NCBI GenBank assembly: GCA_049515135.1
Contig: JBEKUJ010000003.1
Coordinates: 62,001 to 126,000, forward strand
DNA length: 64,000 bases
Direction: 5' to 3'
Source of the DNA: Fen-1364 sp049515135
Lineage (GTDB): Bacteria > Spirochaetota > Spirochaetia > SZUA-6 > Fen-1364
A model generated the notes under the pieces. The model was not told the DNA's origin, made no database searches, and saw only the letters and a program-made list of their open reading frames with translations. This document shows positions 7,935 to 16,962 of this stretch, in pieces. Position numbers and translations under genes: made by a program. How positions within the stretch are numbered: the first letter of the stretch is position 1; each line of letters opens with the position of its first letter.

Positions 7935-8879
7935 TTATTGAACGATCATGCTTTTCACGACATTGCTGGAGAGGCCCTGCGACGTAGTGTAATCATTCCA
8001 CGTGGTGCCGCTGTCCAGCGAGACCCAGACTCCCTGAGCGGTCGCCGCGTAGACGGAGGTTCCCGAAACAAAGACGCTGTTGACCGAGATGCCGCCCAGG
8101 TGGGTGGTCCATATCGAGCCGTTGAACACGGAGAGCCCGGCGGCCGTTGCCGCGAATATGGAACCGCCGGAGGCGTAAACCCCTTGAACAACATTGCTCG
8201 GCAGCCCGTTCGAGGTGTTGTATGTCGTCCAGGTCGTCGGTGATGCGTTTGATGCCACAGCCAGCCCTTGATCGGCCGTGGCCGCATAGACGTTGATGCC
8301 GTCATCAAACACGGCAAGGATGTTGTTGCTGGGAAGGCCGGTTGCCTGGGTCCATGTGGTGCCACCGTCACTCGAGATGGAGAGGCCAGCATTCGTGGAG
8401 GCATAAACGCTCGTGCCGACGGCATAGATTCCTGTAGCGGCGGTGGCCAGAGGATCGGCAAGTGTCGCAAAGCTTACGGGGGTCCAGATTGTTCCGTTGT
8501 AGATTGCGACGCCTCCCGTTGTGGCTGCGTAGATGTCTGTTCCCGAGATGTAGACGCCGTTCACCTGGGTGCCGATGAGACCGGTGGGAGTCCAGGTTGT
8601 GCCTCCATCAGAGGTCACGAAAAGCCCGCTATTCGTAGCGGCGTACACCGTGACGTACGAGCCGGAGGTGATTGCGGCAACGCTGTTGACCGCGTTTCCG
8701 GCGAAGCCCATGGTTACCCACGAAGAGCCGCCGTTCTGAGAGACCGAAAGACCCGCGGACGTTGCCGCGTACATTGTCGTTGTAAAGGGCCCTCCCGTTC
8801 CCTGCAGATTCCCGATGTTGCAGCAGCTCAAGCCAAGGATGAGGCAGGCAAGCAGAGCAGTTGACAGAGGCCGGGGCAT
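7935..8879 (-). CDS. BNR-type beta-propeller lipoprotein
   Basis: This 314-residue protein starts with a signal peptide and a Cys-rich lipobox region (LGLSCC, Cys19/20). It then consists of about seven repeats around 40 residues long, each with the pattern VYAAT..GL.VS.DGGTTW, the Asp-box/BNR motif of beta-propellers. It is probably a lipid-anchored envelope propeller with a binding or scaffold role; I see no hydrolase residues. Start ATG 8879 is chosen for the signal peptide; the longer open frame upstream, to 9317, is unrelated to the family and lies opposite the small lipoprotein gene. It is divergent from that gene with only 30 bases between starts. Confidence 0.85.
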   Translation of the reverse strand: MPRPLSTALLACLILGLSCCNIGNLQGTGGPFTTTMYAATSAGLSVSQNGGSSWVTMGFAGNAVNSVAAITSGSYVTVYAATNSGLFVTSDGGTTWTPTGLIGTQVNGVYISGTDIYAATTGGVAIYNGTIWTPVSFATLADPLATAATGIYAVGTSVYASTNAGLSISSDGGTTWTQATGLPSNNILAVFDDGINVYAATADQGLAVASNASPTTWTTYNTSNGLPSNVVQGVYASGGSIFAATAAGLSVFNGSIWTTHLGGISVNSVFVSGTSVYAATAQGVWVSLDSGTTWNDYTTSQGLSSNVVKSMIVQ

Positions 8880-8909
8880 CAATGAGAATCTCTTTGAGAA
8901 CTGCTCGCC

Positions 8910-9254
8910 ATGAGAAACATCGCCCTTGCCATCATGATCGTTTCCCTTGCCCAGTGCAGCCTCTTTTTTCCGACCCAGGTCGGCTTCCAGAATAATACCT
9001 CCACCTATACTTTCCTGGCAATCAAGCTCGGGTCCGTGGACGTCGAAACAGCTTTGACGCCCGGCCAGCAGACCCAGTATTTTTCGATAGACCCCGGCAC
9101 ATACAGCCTGTATACAAAAAGCATAGACGGGATCTTGTACCAGTGGCCGGCGGCTCAGCCGATCGCAGGCGGATTCAGCTATACGATCATGTTTTCGCAG
9201 AACTCCACGACGAACAGCATCGGTTATTCCACGTACGTGTCCGTGCAGAAGTGA
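8910..9254 (+). CDS. Small putative lipoprotein
   Basis: A 114-residue product whose first 16 residues form a lipoprotein signal (AIMIVSLAQC, Cys16). The mature part (VGFQNNTSTYTFLAIKLG...) reads as beta strands with many Ser/Thr/Tyr and no catalytic motif; it resembles small domains that sense or bind at the envelope. Start ATG 8910 is the only one giving the signal peptide. It is divergent from the propeller lipoprotein and convergent with ywbE 19 bases beyond its stop. Function is unknown. Confidence 0.7.
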   Translation: MRNIALAIMIVSLAQCSLFFPTQVGFQNNTSTYTFLAIKLGSVDVETALTPGQQTQYFSIDPGTYSLYTKSIDGILYQWPAAQPIAGGFSYTIMFSQNSTTNSIGYSTYVSVQK

Positions 9255-9273
9255 TGGCCCGCGCGGCCGCTGC

Positions 9274-9483
9274 CTACGGAAGCACCTCCTTGACCCGTCC
9301 CACCTCTCCTGAGGCAAGCCTGACCTTGATTCCGTGCGGGTGCGTAGGAGAGCTTGTCAGGATGTCCTGGACAATGCCTTCCGTGAGACGGCCGGTCCGC
9401 TGATCCTGCTTCTGCACTATGGTGACCCGGCAGCCCGGGCGGATGTTTGACCGAATACCTCCGTCTGACGCAGATAGGCTCAT
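9274..9483 (-). CDS. ywbE: YwbE-family (DUF2196) protein
   Basis: A 69-residue protein matching the YwbE family nearly end to end: IRPGCRVTIVQKQDQRTG, then EGIVQDILTSSPTHPHGIKVRL and GEVGRVKEV. It is a small beta-rich domain whose function is unknown even in Bacillus subtilis. It overlaps the upstream membrane-protein gene by four bases (ATGA), implying translational coupling. Confidence 0.9.
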   Translation of the reverse strand: MSLSASDGGIRSNIRPGCRVTIVQKQDQRTGRLTEGIVQDILTSSPTHPHGIKVRLASGEVGRVKEVLP

Positions 9484-9758
9484 CTGGGATAGCTCGCCTT
9501 GGAGAGGAGCCAGATCATCAGGAGGGACGTGGTCAGCGCGGAGAATACATTGACCGAGTTGAAATCAGAGAGATACTGGATGACCTTGGAAAAGATCTGG
9601 TCAATGAGGCCGCCCAAGAAAGATCCGACAAGCCCGACGATGATGGCGCCCCAGAGCTTTCCCAGCACCGGCTTCTTGATCACGAAGAAGAAGAAGACCG
9701 CTGAGGCAACCCCGATTGTCACATATGTTAGGCCGACGTTGAAATAGTAGAACCACAT
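9480..9758 (-). CDS. Small membrane protein, three TM segments
   Basis: A 92-residue protein with three hydrophobic segments, about residues 6-26, 33-53 (with GAIIVGLVGSFLGGLI, glycine-rich) and 68-85. The glycine-rich central helix recalls small membrane proteins of the YeaQ/GlsB type, but the match is not strong enough to name it. It is coupled to ywbE by an ATGA overlap and follows the lipoprotein gene by 15 bases, probably in one transcript. Role unknown. Confidence 0.7.
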   Translation of the reverse strand: MWFYYFNVGLTYVTIGVASAVFFFFVIKKPVLGKLWGAIIVGLVGSFLGGLIDQIFSKVIQYLSDFNSVNVFSALTTSLLMIWLLSKASYPR

Positions 9759-9773
9759 CAGAGATCCCTCTCA

Positions 9774-10484
9774 TCAAGGAAATGGAGTCAGGGAAACATA
9801 GCCAAGGCAGATTGGCGTTGAGTATTCGGTGACGTTACCGCTTTGAAGACCGTAGCTCAGAGCGTACAAAAGAATGAAGGCCTGGCCCTGGCTTGCGCAC
9901 TGGGGATAAACCGCAGAAACATCTCCGTCACTAGTCAGATAGTCGGCCGGCGGCGGAAGGCCGGGTTGGAACGACCTGCTCCCAGTCCCACCCGGTTGGT
10001 TGTTCGCTATGTTACGCCCGATCGCTATTGGAGTAGTCGGGCTTATTGCTCCGCCGGTGTAACTATAGGTAGCCGCAGAATTGGTGTTGAAAGTCAGAGA
10101 AATAGTCAGGCTATTTGGGATATCGCCGGCCGCGGGTTGGATCAGGGGAATCGTCCGCGAAAACGGGGCGTTATCGGTTGACAATGTTATAGGATTAAAC
10201 CCGTTTGCCGTGAGCACGAAAGGCCCTGTTCCCCCTCCGCCGGCGAGGTTGAGGTCGCTCTGACCAGGCGGCGATTGAGGGTTGTAGAACTTGTAGTACA
10301 CCTCAAACCCGGTAAAATTCGATCCAGCCGCGTACCCCGGGCTGGTGAATGTGCAGATGCTGGTGGCACCTGCCGGGAAGTTGCCCACTCCCGGCGCCGC
10401 GAGGAAGTAAGGGTTGGGTAATCCGCAGCCCGTCTCGAGGATGACGAGAGTCGCGGCAAGGAGAACCTTCAGGGAACCTTCCAC
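9774..10484 (-). CDS. Putative lipoprotein
   Basis: This 236-residue product has an N-terminal lipoprotein signal ending in LETGC (Cys20) followed by GLPNPYFLAAP. The mature chain is rich in Gly, Pro, Ser and Thr with beta-strand character and only four cysteines. It is probably a surface or periplasmic lipoprotein; no known fold was recognised. The start is GTG 10484, with GGAGG about 10 bases upstream inside the end of the cyclase gene, whose stop lies 6 bases away. It is therefore probably the next gene in the cyclase transcript. Confidence 0.72.
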   Translation of the reverse strand: MEGSLKVLLAATLVILETGCGLPNPYFLAAPGVGNFPAGATSICTFTSPGYAAGSNFTGFEVYYKFYNPQSPPGQSDLNLAGGGGTGPFVLTANGFNPITLSTDNAPFSRTIPLIQPAAGDIPNSLTISLTFNTNSAATYSYTGGAISPTTPIAIGRNIANNQPGGTGSRSFQPGLPPPADYLTSDGDVSAVYPQCASQGQAFILLYALSYGLQSGNVTEYSTPICLGYVSLTPFP

Positions 10485-10490
10485 CCTCCC

Positions 10491-12935
10491 CTATGCCTCC
10501 ACTCCTGCTTTGACTGAGGCTTTCCTGGACCCGCCGTCCGCCGTTGGCGGCTCCAGGCCTTCGGGGACATCGATAAGCTCGTAGATCAGGACAGGCTTGT
10601 TCTTGCCCTTGACCCGGATGTTGTCCAGCTCGCGCGCAACCACCTTGTCCTTCACCTGAGCATAAGTGAACTCGCTGATGATGATGGTGCTGCCGTATTC
10701 CTTGTTCGTGCCTTCCAGCCGGGCGCCAAGGTTGCAGTTGTCTCCCATCAGAGTGTAGTTCATCCTTCCGATGGATCCCATGTTCCCCACGGTCATGATC
10801 CCCGTGTTGATGCCGATCCCGATGGTGATCCGTCTCTCAGGGGGCCACGAGGCGTTCATTTTTTTCAGGACCTCGATCTGCCGGAGCGCGCACTTGCAGG
10901 ACAGGAGGGCGTGATCCTCCTGGGGCAAAGGGGCTCCCCAGAAGCACATGATCTCGTCCCCGACGTACTTGTCCAGCGTGCCCTTGTAATCCAGGATCAG
11001 GTCAGTCATGGCCGTCAGATACAGGTTGAGGTGATTGACAAGCTCCTGGGGCGTCATGCTCTCTGAGAGAGTTGTGAACCCGCGGATGTCGGAGAAGAAT
11101 ACTGTCAGCTCCTTGTCCACTCCCCCCAGCTCGGGAGGCGCCTGGAGAATCTCATCCACGACCGCGGGGCTGACGTACTTTCCGAACATGTCGCGGATGC
11201 GTCTCTTGTCCCTTTCTTCGAAAACTGTCCGGTACGCAATGACGGCAAGGAAACAGAGGAACACTCCGAGGGCCGGAGCAAAGAAGTTCAGGACCAAGTC
11301 ATTCTGCTCAAAGATTATGAGATACACGAAGAAATAGACCAGGATCAGACCGACGGAAATGACGAGGGACCAGATTGTGGAAAGGCGTGAAACCATGAGG
11401 GACGTCAGCATGACAATCACGAACAGGATCAGCGTCTCGAGCCACGGGTCCGCGAACTTGAGAAAGTTGTTCATGAGGATGGTATTGAGCGCGTTTGCAT
11501 GGATCTCGACACCGTACATGAGCCCGAAGGGCGTCGGCTTCTCATCCTCAGCCATCCCCTGCGCGAAGGGCCCCACCATGAGGATCATGTTCCCCACCTT
11601 CTTGGTGGGCGGCCACTTTGCCGGATCCGGCGATGTGATGCTACCGGCGTACCCGGCATAGGAGCGTACAGGGAACGTCTGCTGTTCTTCCGGGTTCGGG
11701 CTCGATCTGGGACCCATGAAGTTGATGGCCATGGCCCCCGTCTCATCAATGGGGATGCGAAGCTCGCCGAGGGTCCTGAACACACCCTCCTTCACAAGGT
11801 TGCCGTCCTTGTCGTACTTTGGCGGGCGCACCGTGAGCTTGTACGGCTCCCATTGCTGCGTGTCTGAGTTGAACATCTGAGGGTTGGGAATACGTATGTA
11901 TTTCCCCAGGACGACCTCGACATCTGACATGGTCTTGTGCGTGTATTCCAGGGCAAGGGACAGGGTGATGGAGGGTAGAAAAGTGTCCCGGTATTCGCGG
12001 ACAACGTAGTAGGATCTTTGCGTCTTGCCGTCAGCAGACGTCTCAACCTTTTGCGGGGCATTTCTTTCCATCTGCCTCTTGAGACCCGCAATGACCGCAG
12101 GTGTGAGAGGATACGGGATGTCGTGGGGAATGTTGGATTTGTCGATCCAGGCGAGCCGTTCGAAGTTCGCCCTGTCCAGGGTCCGATCCACGGCTAGCTG
12201 ATCCAGGGGAATCTCTTCCTCCAGCTCGGAAAGCTTTGCCACCAGGGGCTGCCTGCGGTACACCTGGTCGGGGTCGGCCAGGAAGTTCGCGTGACCATAG
12301 CCGTGCGTGGCGCTGGCATAGGGTTTGAGCGGAGAGTCGACCCCGAAAAACGTGCTGACCTTCAGCCAGTCTCCTTTGATAGTGGTGATCTTGCCGACAT
12401 TTTCGTACAGGGCGTCCTGCCTGCCGAAGAACTCCTTTGCTGTTCCCGGCGGGTTCTCGTCCAGCGTGAGGACCGTTTCCAGAAACACCCGGCCGTTGTT
12501 CTTGATGGAAGAGACAAGCATGGCGTCGTCTTCAGCTGTTTCCGACGGCTCGATGAAGAAAACGTCAAGGAACAAGGCGCGTTCCCGGTCCCCCTGGTTC
12601 TTGATACGGGCAAACGCGTTCACGAGGTCGGCATGCCGCCTGCGGGGGAAAGGCCAGCGTCCGAACCGCGCAAGCGCCTTGTCATCGATCCCGATGATCA
12701 TGATGTCGGGGGAGATCCGGGGGTTGGCTTGAACCACCGATACTCCCTCCTGCACGTTCGTCGCGCCTATGGTGTTCTTCAGGCGGAAGTTGAAATCCAG
12801 CATCTTCTGGTCGACCTGGGTGACCAGAATGGTGCCGAACCTCAAAGCGATGAGCAAGCCAAAAACCAAAAGGCCTATGACGAGTCCGAAGTAGCGGGTC
12901 TCCAGGAACTTCGACGTGCCTTTCCTAACTGCCAC
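10491..12935 (-). CDS. CHASE2-domain adenylate cyclase, class III
   Basis: An 814-residue membrane receptor cyclase. After a first TM helix (about 17-37) comes a large extracytoplasmic CHASE2 sensor domain (about 40-440). Clustered TM helices follow (about 470-550), then a C-terminal class III cyclase domain. Metal-binding aspartates are present at D616 (FFSDIRGFT) and D660 (KYVGDEIM); Lys656 fits the adenine-specifying position, and the NLGARLE segment supplies the transition-state Asn/Arg. It should make cAMP in response to an envelope signal. GTG 12935 is preferred over ATG 12986 because GAGGAGGG sits 8 bases before it, while 12986 has no ribosome site. It follows a membrane TPR gene. Confidence 0.93.
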   Translation of the reverse strand: MAVRKGTSKFLETRYFGLVIGLLVFGLLIALRFGTILVTQVDQKMLDFNFRLKNTIGATNVQEGVSVVQANPRISPDIMIIGIDDKALARFGRWPFPRRRHADLVNAFARIKNQGDRERALFLDVFFIEPSETAEDDAMLVSSIKNNGRVFLETVLTLDENPPGTAKEFFGRQDALYENVGKITTIKGDWLKVSTFFGVDSPLKPYASATHGYGHANFLADPDQVYRRQPLVAKLSELEEEIPLDQLAVDRTLDRANFERLAWIDKSNIPHDIPYPLTPAVIAGLKRQMERNAPQKVETSADGKTQRSYYVVREYRDTFLPSITLSLALEYTHKTMSDVEVVLGKYIRIPNPQMFNSDTQQWEPYKLTVRPPKYDKDGNLVKEGVFRTLGELRIPIDETGAMAINFMGPRSSPNPEEQQTFPVRSYAGYAGSITSPDPAKWPPTKKVGNMILMVGPFAQGMAEDEKPTPFGLMYGVEIHANALNTILMNNFLKFADPWLETLILFVIVMLTSLMVSRLSTIWSLVISVGLILVYFFVYLIIFEQNDLVLNFFAPALGVFLCFLAVIAYRTVFEERDKRRIRDMFGKYVSPAVVDEILQAPPELGGVDKELTVFFSDIRGFTTLSESMTPQELVNHLNLYLTAMTDLILDYKGTLDKYVGDEIMCFWGAPLPQEDHALLSCKCALRQIEVLKKMNASWPPERRITIGIGINTGIMTVGNMGSIGRMNYTLMGDNCNLGARLEGTNKEYGSTIIISEFTYAQVKDKVVARELDNIRVKGKNKPVLIYELIDVPEGLEPPTADGGSRKASVKAGVEA

Positions 12936-12998
12936 GCGAGCACCCTCCTCACCGCGCGCCGCCCGTGGCGCTGCGCGCCGGCCCATGTCGGAGTATTC

Positions 12999-13724
12999 TT
13001 ACTTTATCTTTCCGAGCACTCGCAGCTCGATCAGCCTGTTCTTTGCAAGCTTGTCCCACGTGCTGGACGGATACAGGCTGTCGATCTGGTCATACATCTT
13101 GTGCGCGTCGTCAAACGATCCTTTCGTCTCGTCCAGGCGCGCCACGTCGAACATCGCCCGGGGAGCAACCGGCGAGTCCTGGTAAGCTTCCGAAATCCTT
13201 GCATACAGCTTCAGGGCGCCGTCAGAGTCGCCTTTCGCTTCCAGGCATACCCCCGCATCGAAGAGGCTGATGGGCGCAAGATAGCTGCCAGGGAAGCGGT
13301 TTGCCAGGACCTGATAGTCCTTCTGCGCGTCGTCCCAGGATTTCTTCTGGTAGAACAGTTCGGCGCGGATGAACAGGCCTCGCTGTCCCCCGTACTGGCG
13401 CGGGTAACGGCTAGTAAGGATCCCCAGCTGGTCCGTCAGCTGCTTCTCCAGCGCGCCCTTTTTGGCGGTATCCGATTCGGCCTGCCACTTGTCGTACAGG
13501 TCCTGAACGTTCTCGGCCAGGACAGTGGAATCGTTAGCGAGCTTCCGTGAGACTTCCGAATAGACGAAGTAGACCACCAGGAAGGCCGCGGCTGCCAGAA
13601 GCACCGCGAGCAGGATGATGCGGAACCGGCTGACAGTGGCCGCAAGGAAGTTGCTGATCCTGCGTCGAAGTGGCTGGTCTGCGACTACCTGGCGCCGATC
13701 GGGTGTCTGCTGCACTGGCTGCAT
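12999..13724 (-). CDS. Membrane-anchored TPR protein
   Basis: A 241-residue protein with a short basic cytoplasmic N-terminus, one TM helix (about 38-55) and an extracytoplasmic helical part with TPR-like repeats (RGLFIRAELFYQKKSWDDAQKDYQ, SLFDAGVCLEAKGDSDGALKLY). The design matches YfgM-like or tol-pal-associated TPR proteins that help in envelope protein handling. ATG 13724 is chosen because longer frames overlap the regulator gene, which stops at 13730. The 5-base gap upstream and the 63-base gap down to the cyclase suggest one transcript. The exact role is unknown. Confidence 0.78.
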   Translation of the reverse strand: MQPVQQTPDRRQVVADQPLRRRISNFLAATVSRFRIILLAVLLAAAAFLVVYFVYSEVSRKLANDSTVLAENVQDLYDKWQAESDTAKKGALEKQLTDQLGILTSRYPRQYGGQRGLFIRAELFYQKKSWDDAQKDYQVLANRFPGSYLAPISLFDAGVCLEAKGDSDGALKLYARISEAYQDSPVAPRAMFDVARLDETKGSFDDAHKMYDQIDSLYPSSTWDKLAKNRLIELRVLGKIK

Positions 13725-13729
13725 TCGCT

Positions 13730-15250
13730 CTATACCCCTCTTTCCCTCATGATGTTCAGCTCTCTCACCAGCTTGGACAGGTAGCTTCTCTGGATGTCGA
13801 GCGCCCGTGCCGTGCGGGTCTGGTGCCACCCGTTCGCCTCCAAGGCTTTCGTGATAAAGTGTTTCTTGAAGATGTTCAATGCCTCCCGCAGAGTCTTCCG
13901 GGAGTAGGTGTCGCCGTCCTGGATGGGCCCTCCGTTGAGGATGAGGAACTCAGGCCGTATCGTGTCGTCTCGGGAGAACACTACCGCCCTTTCTATGGAG
14001 TTCTCAAGCTCCCGAACGTTGCCCGGCCAGGAATAGGACAGAAGCTCCTGCATGGCAGAATCGGAGAAGCCCTGTATCTGCTTCTTGGTCTCCCGGGAGT
14101 GTTTTCTGAGGAAGAACTCCGCAAGGAGCGGGATGTCCTCCCTGCGTTCGCGCAAGGGCGGGATGTTGATGGGGAGGACGTTCAGGCGGTAGAAGAGGTC
14201 CGCGCGGAACTTCTTTTCGCTGACCTGCGCTTCCAGGTTCCGGTTGGTGGCGGCAATGATACGCACGTCCACCTGCATGGACTCGCTGGAGCCTACCTTC
14301 TCGAACGTCCTGTTCTGGATGACCCGCAGCAGCTTTGCCTGCAGGGGAAGGGGCATGTCCGCCACCTCATCCAGGAAGATAGTCCCGCCATCCGCCAGCT
14401 CGAACCTTCCCCGTCGGTCCGCAATGGCGTCCGTGAAAGCCCCCTTGACGTGGCCAAAGAGCTCGCTCTCCAGGAGCGGCTCGGGAATGGCGGCGCAGTT
14501 CACTCGGATAAAAGGACGCGCCTTCCTAGGGCTGTTCAGGTGGATCTGCTCTGCAAAGAGCTCCTTGCCGACGCCGCTTTCCCCCAGGAGGAGGACGGAG
14601 GAATCCGTTGCGGCCGCCCTGCGCGCAATTTCGAGCTTTTCCTGAATGACTTTGCTTTCCGCAATGAAGGTGTGGTAGCCCTGATCCGTGCTGACTTTCT
14701 CCTGCAGGATGGACAGCTCGTTCTTTGCTTTCTGATAGCTTTGCGCATTCTGCACGGCAAGCGCAGCCTGCGTGGAGAAAGCCTCCAGCCACTGCAGGTC
14801 CTCTTCCCCGAACCGCTTCCCTCCCCTCTTGTTGATGATCTCGACCACTCCCACGAGCCTGTCCTTGACTCTCATGGGAACTGCCAGGATGGATGTGGCC
14901 GGGAAGCCGATCTTCTGGGCGATCTCCGGGTAGAAGCGCGGATCCTGGGCGACGTCATTCACAATAAGCGATGTGTTCTTCTGCGCCACCCAACCCGCGA
15001 TCCCTTCTCCCATGTTCAGGGAGTATTGCTTGAGGAACGGCCCCTTGGGGCCGAGGGCAATCTCGAAATACAGCTTGTTGTTCTCAGGGTTGAGAAGCAT
15101 GAGTGAGGAAGCTTCACCCTCTGTCAGCTCGGTTGCAGAACGCACAATCTCGGTGAGAAGCGCTTTCAGGTCGGCGTAATTCGAGTTGATTCTCGCGTAG
15201 ATGTCGAAAAGGATCTCAAGCTTCTCGCGGTCCGCGGTGAATCGCAACAT
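13730..15250 (-). CDS. Sigma54-type regulator with GAF sensor
   Basis: This 506-residue NtrC-family activator has an N-terminal GAF domain (about 10-165), a AAA+ domain (about 195-430) and a C-terminal Fis-type helix-turn-helix (about 465-500). Walker A is GESGVGKE (223-230) and Walker B is TIFLDE (290-295). The loop that contacts sigma54 reads GAFTDA (270-275) instead of the usual GAFTGA, a change at the fifth position. No receiver domain is present, so a small ligand or another protein bound by GAF probably controls it. It follows rpsA by 11 bases and may be cotranscribed with ribosomal and cyclase genes. Its target genes are unknown. Confidence 0.92.
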   Translation of the reverse strand: MLRFTADREKLEILFDIYARINSNYADLKALLTEIVRSATELTEGEASSLMLLNPENNKLYFEIALGPKGPFLKQYSLNMGEGIAGWVAQKNTSLIVNDVAQDPRFYPEIAQKIGFPATSILAVPMRVKDRLVGVVEIINKRGGKRFGEEDLQWLEAFSTQAALAVQNAQSYQKAKNELSILQEKVSTDQGYHTFIAESKVIQEKLEIARRAAATDSSVLLLGESGVGKELFAEQIHLNSPRKARPFIRVNCAAIPEPLLESELFGHVKGAFTDAIADRRGRFELADGGTIFLDEVADMPLPLQAKLLRVIQNRTFEKVGSSESMQVDVRIIAATNRNLEAQVSEKKFRADLFYRLNVLPINIPPLRERREDIPLLAEFFLRKHSRETKKQIQGFSDSAMQELLSYSWPGNVRELENSIERAVVFSRDDTIRPEFLILNGGPIQDGDTYSRKTLREALNIFKKHFITKALEANGWHQTRTARALDIQRSYLSKLVRELNIMRERGV

Positions 15251-15261
15251 CCCCCTCGCCG

Positions 15262-16962
15262 CTAACCCTTTATCTTGTCTTTGAGCATGTCCCCGAGAGA
15301 GACAGTCTCCTGTTTGGAGTCGTCATGGATGTACTTGTCCATCTCTTCCCGCTGCACGCGCTTGACGTAATCCTTGAGGGAGAGCGACAGCTTCTGCTTG
15401 GAGGGGCTCACTTCCGTTACAACCGCCTGGACCTGGTCGCCTACCTTGTACTTGGCCATGGCCGTTTCAACGGGCTCAACCCGGTCATCCACGATGTTCA
15501 TCTTGTGCACCAGGCCTTCAATCCCGCCCTGGACGCGCACAAAGAAGCCGAAGTCCGTGATATTCGTGATCTCCCCGCTGATGATGCTGCCGCGGGGGTA
15601 CGCGCGGGCAATGGACTCCCAGGGGTCCTCGGAGAGCTGCTTGACGCCCAGCTGGACCTTGCCGCGTTCCTTGTCGATGCCGATCACCATGACCTCAACT
15701 TCTTCGTCCACCTTCGCGAATGAAGAGGCGTTCCTGATCTTCTTGGTCCACGACATGTCATCAACGTGAAGGACTCCGTCTATTCCTTCTTCTATCTCGA
15801 AGAACAGGGCGTACGGGCTTGCCCGCACAACCTTGCGGTTCAGCCTCATGCCGACGGGGTAGCGCTGGTCTATGTCGTCCCAGGGGTTGGGGAGCACCTG
15901 CTTGAGACCCAGGGAAAGCTTCCCCTGCTGGATGTCGTAGTTGAGGATCTTGGTCTCCACCACGTCCCCCACCTTGAGGACTTCCCGGGGATGCTTCACC
16001 TTGCGCACCCAGGACAGCTCCGAGATGTGGGCCAGGCCCTCGATGCCTTCCTCTATCTCGATGAACGCCCCGAAGTCCGCAAGCTTTGTGACCTTTCCCT
16101 TGACGATGTCCCCGATGTGGTACTTCTCCTCGAAGTGGTTCCAGGGATCTTCGGTGAAGTGCTTCAGGCTGAGGTTGATGCGGCCTTCCTCCGGCTCCAG
16201 ACGGATCACCTTGAGCTGGATGGTCTCGCTCAGCCTCACGAAATCTTTGGGCCGTGTAACATGGCCCCAACTCATGTCGTTGATGTGGAGAAGACCGTCG
16301 AAGCCGCCCAGGTCCACGAAGGCGCCGAAGGAGGTGAAGCTCTTCACGACGCCTTCCACGACATCGCCGATCTTCACCTGGCCGAAGAACTCCTCCCGAC
16401 GCTTGCGGATGTCCTCTTCCATCCAGTCGCGGCGCGAAACCACGATGTTTGTCTTGCCCTTGGCGTAGAGACGATCGATGTAAAAGGATGACTTCACCCC
16501 GACGTAGTCCGAGCTTTCGCTGGGCCGCTTTACGTCCACCTTGGACAGGGGAAGGAAAGCCCTGATGTCGTTTCCGAGGTCTACTTCGTAGCCGCCTTTG
16601 ATCTTGTGGATGATGGTCCCCTGGACGGGCTTGTGCTCGTCGAAGGCAATCCGAAGGTCTTTCCAGAATATCTTCTCATCCGCCTTACGCTTGGAGACAA
16701 TGACCTGTCCCTCACGGCCCTCCTTGCGCACCAGGATCACGTACACCGTCTCGCCCATGGCGGGCTTGACATCGAATTCGTTGGCCGGAATTTTCCCTTC
16801 CGACTTGTAGCCCACGTCGACATAGACGTAGTCGTCGTCCACTTCGATGACCCGCCCGGGTATCATCTGGCCCTCTTCGATGGGCTGAAGGGACTGAACG
16901 TACTGCTCCTGGAGCTGCGTCTCGGCTTCCGGAGCGAGCTTCTTCTTGTCTTCTGTGCTCAT
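15262..16962 (-). CDS. rpsA: 30S ribosomal protein S1
   Basis: A 566-residue protein with six S1 RNA-binding repeats, seen as recurring units ending in KxxxLSLGLKQ-like blocks (for example GRINLSLKHF and KLSLGLKQV) and central FGAFVDLGGFDGLLH and FGAFIEIEEGIEGLAH. S1 brings mRNA to the small ribosomal subunit. The size is that of proteobacterial-type six-domain S1. It overlaps cmk by four bases. The cmk-rpsA pair is also found in other bacteria. Confidence 0.96.
   Translation of the reverse strand: MSTEDKKKLAPEAETQLQEQYVQSLQPIEEGQMIPGRVIEVDDDYVYVDVGYKSEGKIPANEFDVKPAMGETVYVILVRKEGREGQVIVSKRKADEKIFWKDLRIAFDEHKPVQGTIIHKIKGGYEVDLGNDIRAFLPLSKVDVKRPSESSDYVGVKSSFYIDRLYAKGKTNIVVSRRDWMEEDIRKRREEFFGQVKIGDVVEGVVKSFTSFGAFVDLGGFDGLLHINDMSWGHVTRPKDFVRLSETIQLKVIRLEPEEGRINLSLKHFTEDPWNHFEEKYHIGDIVKGKVTKLADFGAFIEIEEGIEGLAHISELSWVRKVKHPREVLKVGDVVETKILNYDIQQGKLSLGLKQVLPNPWDDIDQRYPVGMRLNRKVVRASPYALFFEIEEGIDGVLHVDDMSWTKKIRNASSFAKVDEEVEVMVIGIDKERGKVQLGVKQLSEDPWESIARAYPRGSIISGEITNITDFGFFVRVQGGIEGLVHKMNIVDDRVEPVETAMAKYKVGDQVQAVVTEVSPSKQKLSLSLKDYVKRVQREEMDKYIHDDSKQETVSLGDMLKDKIKG

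Noticed and set aside
8880..9317. Upstream extension of the propeller lipoprotein
   Set aside because: It would add 146 residues before a perfect lipoprotein signal, antisense to another lipoprotein gene.
12291..13550. Plus-strand open frame opposite the cyclase and TPR genes
   Set aside because: It covers two well-supported genes on the other strand and has no motif or ribosome site.
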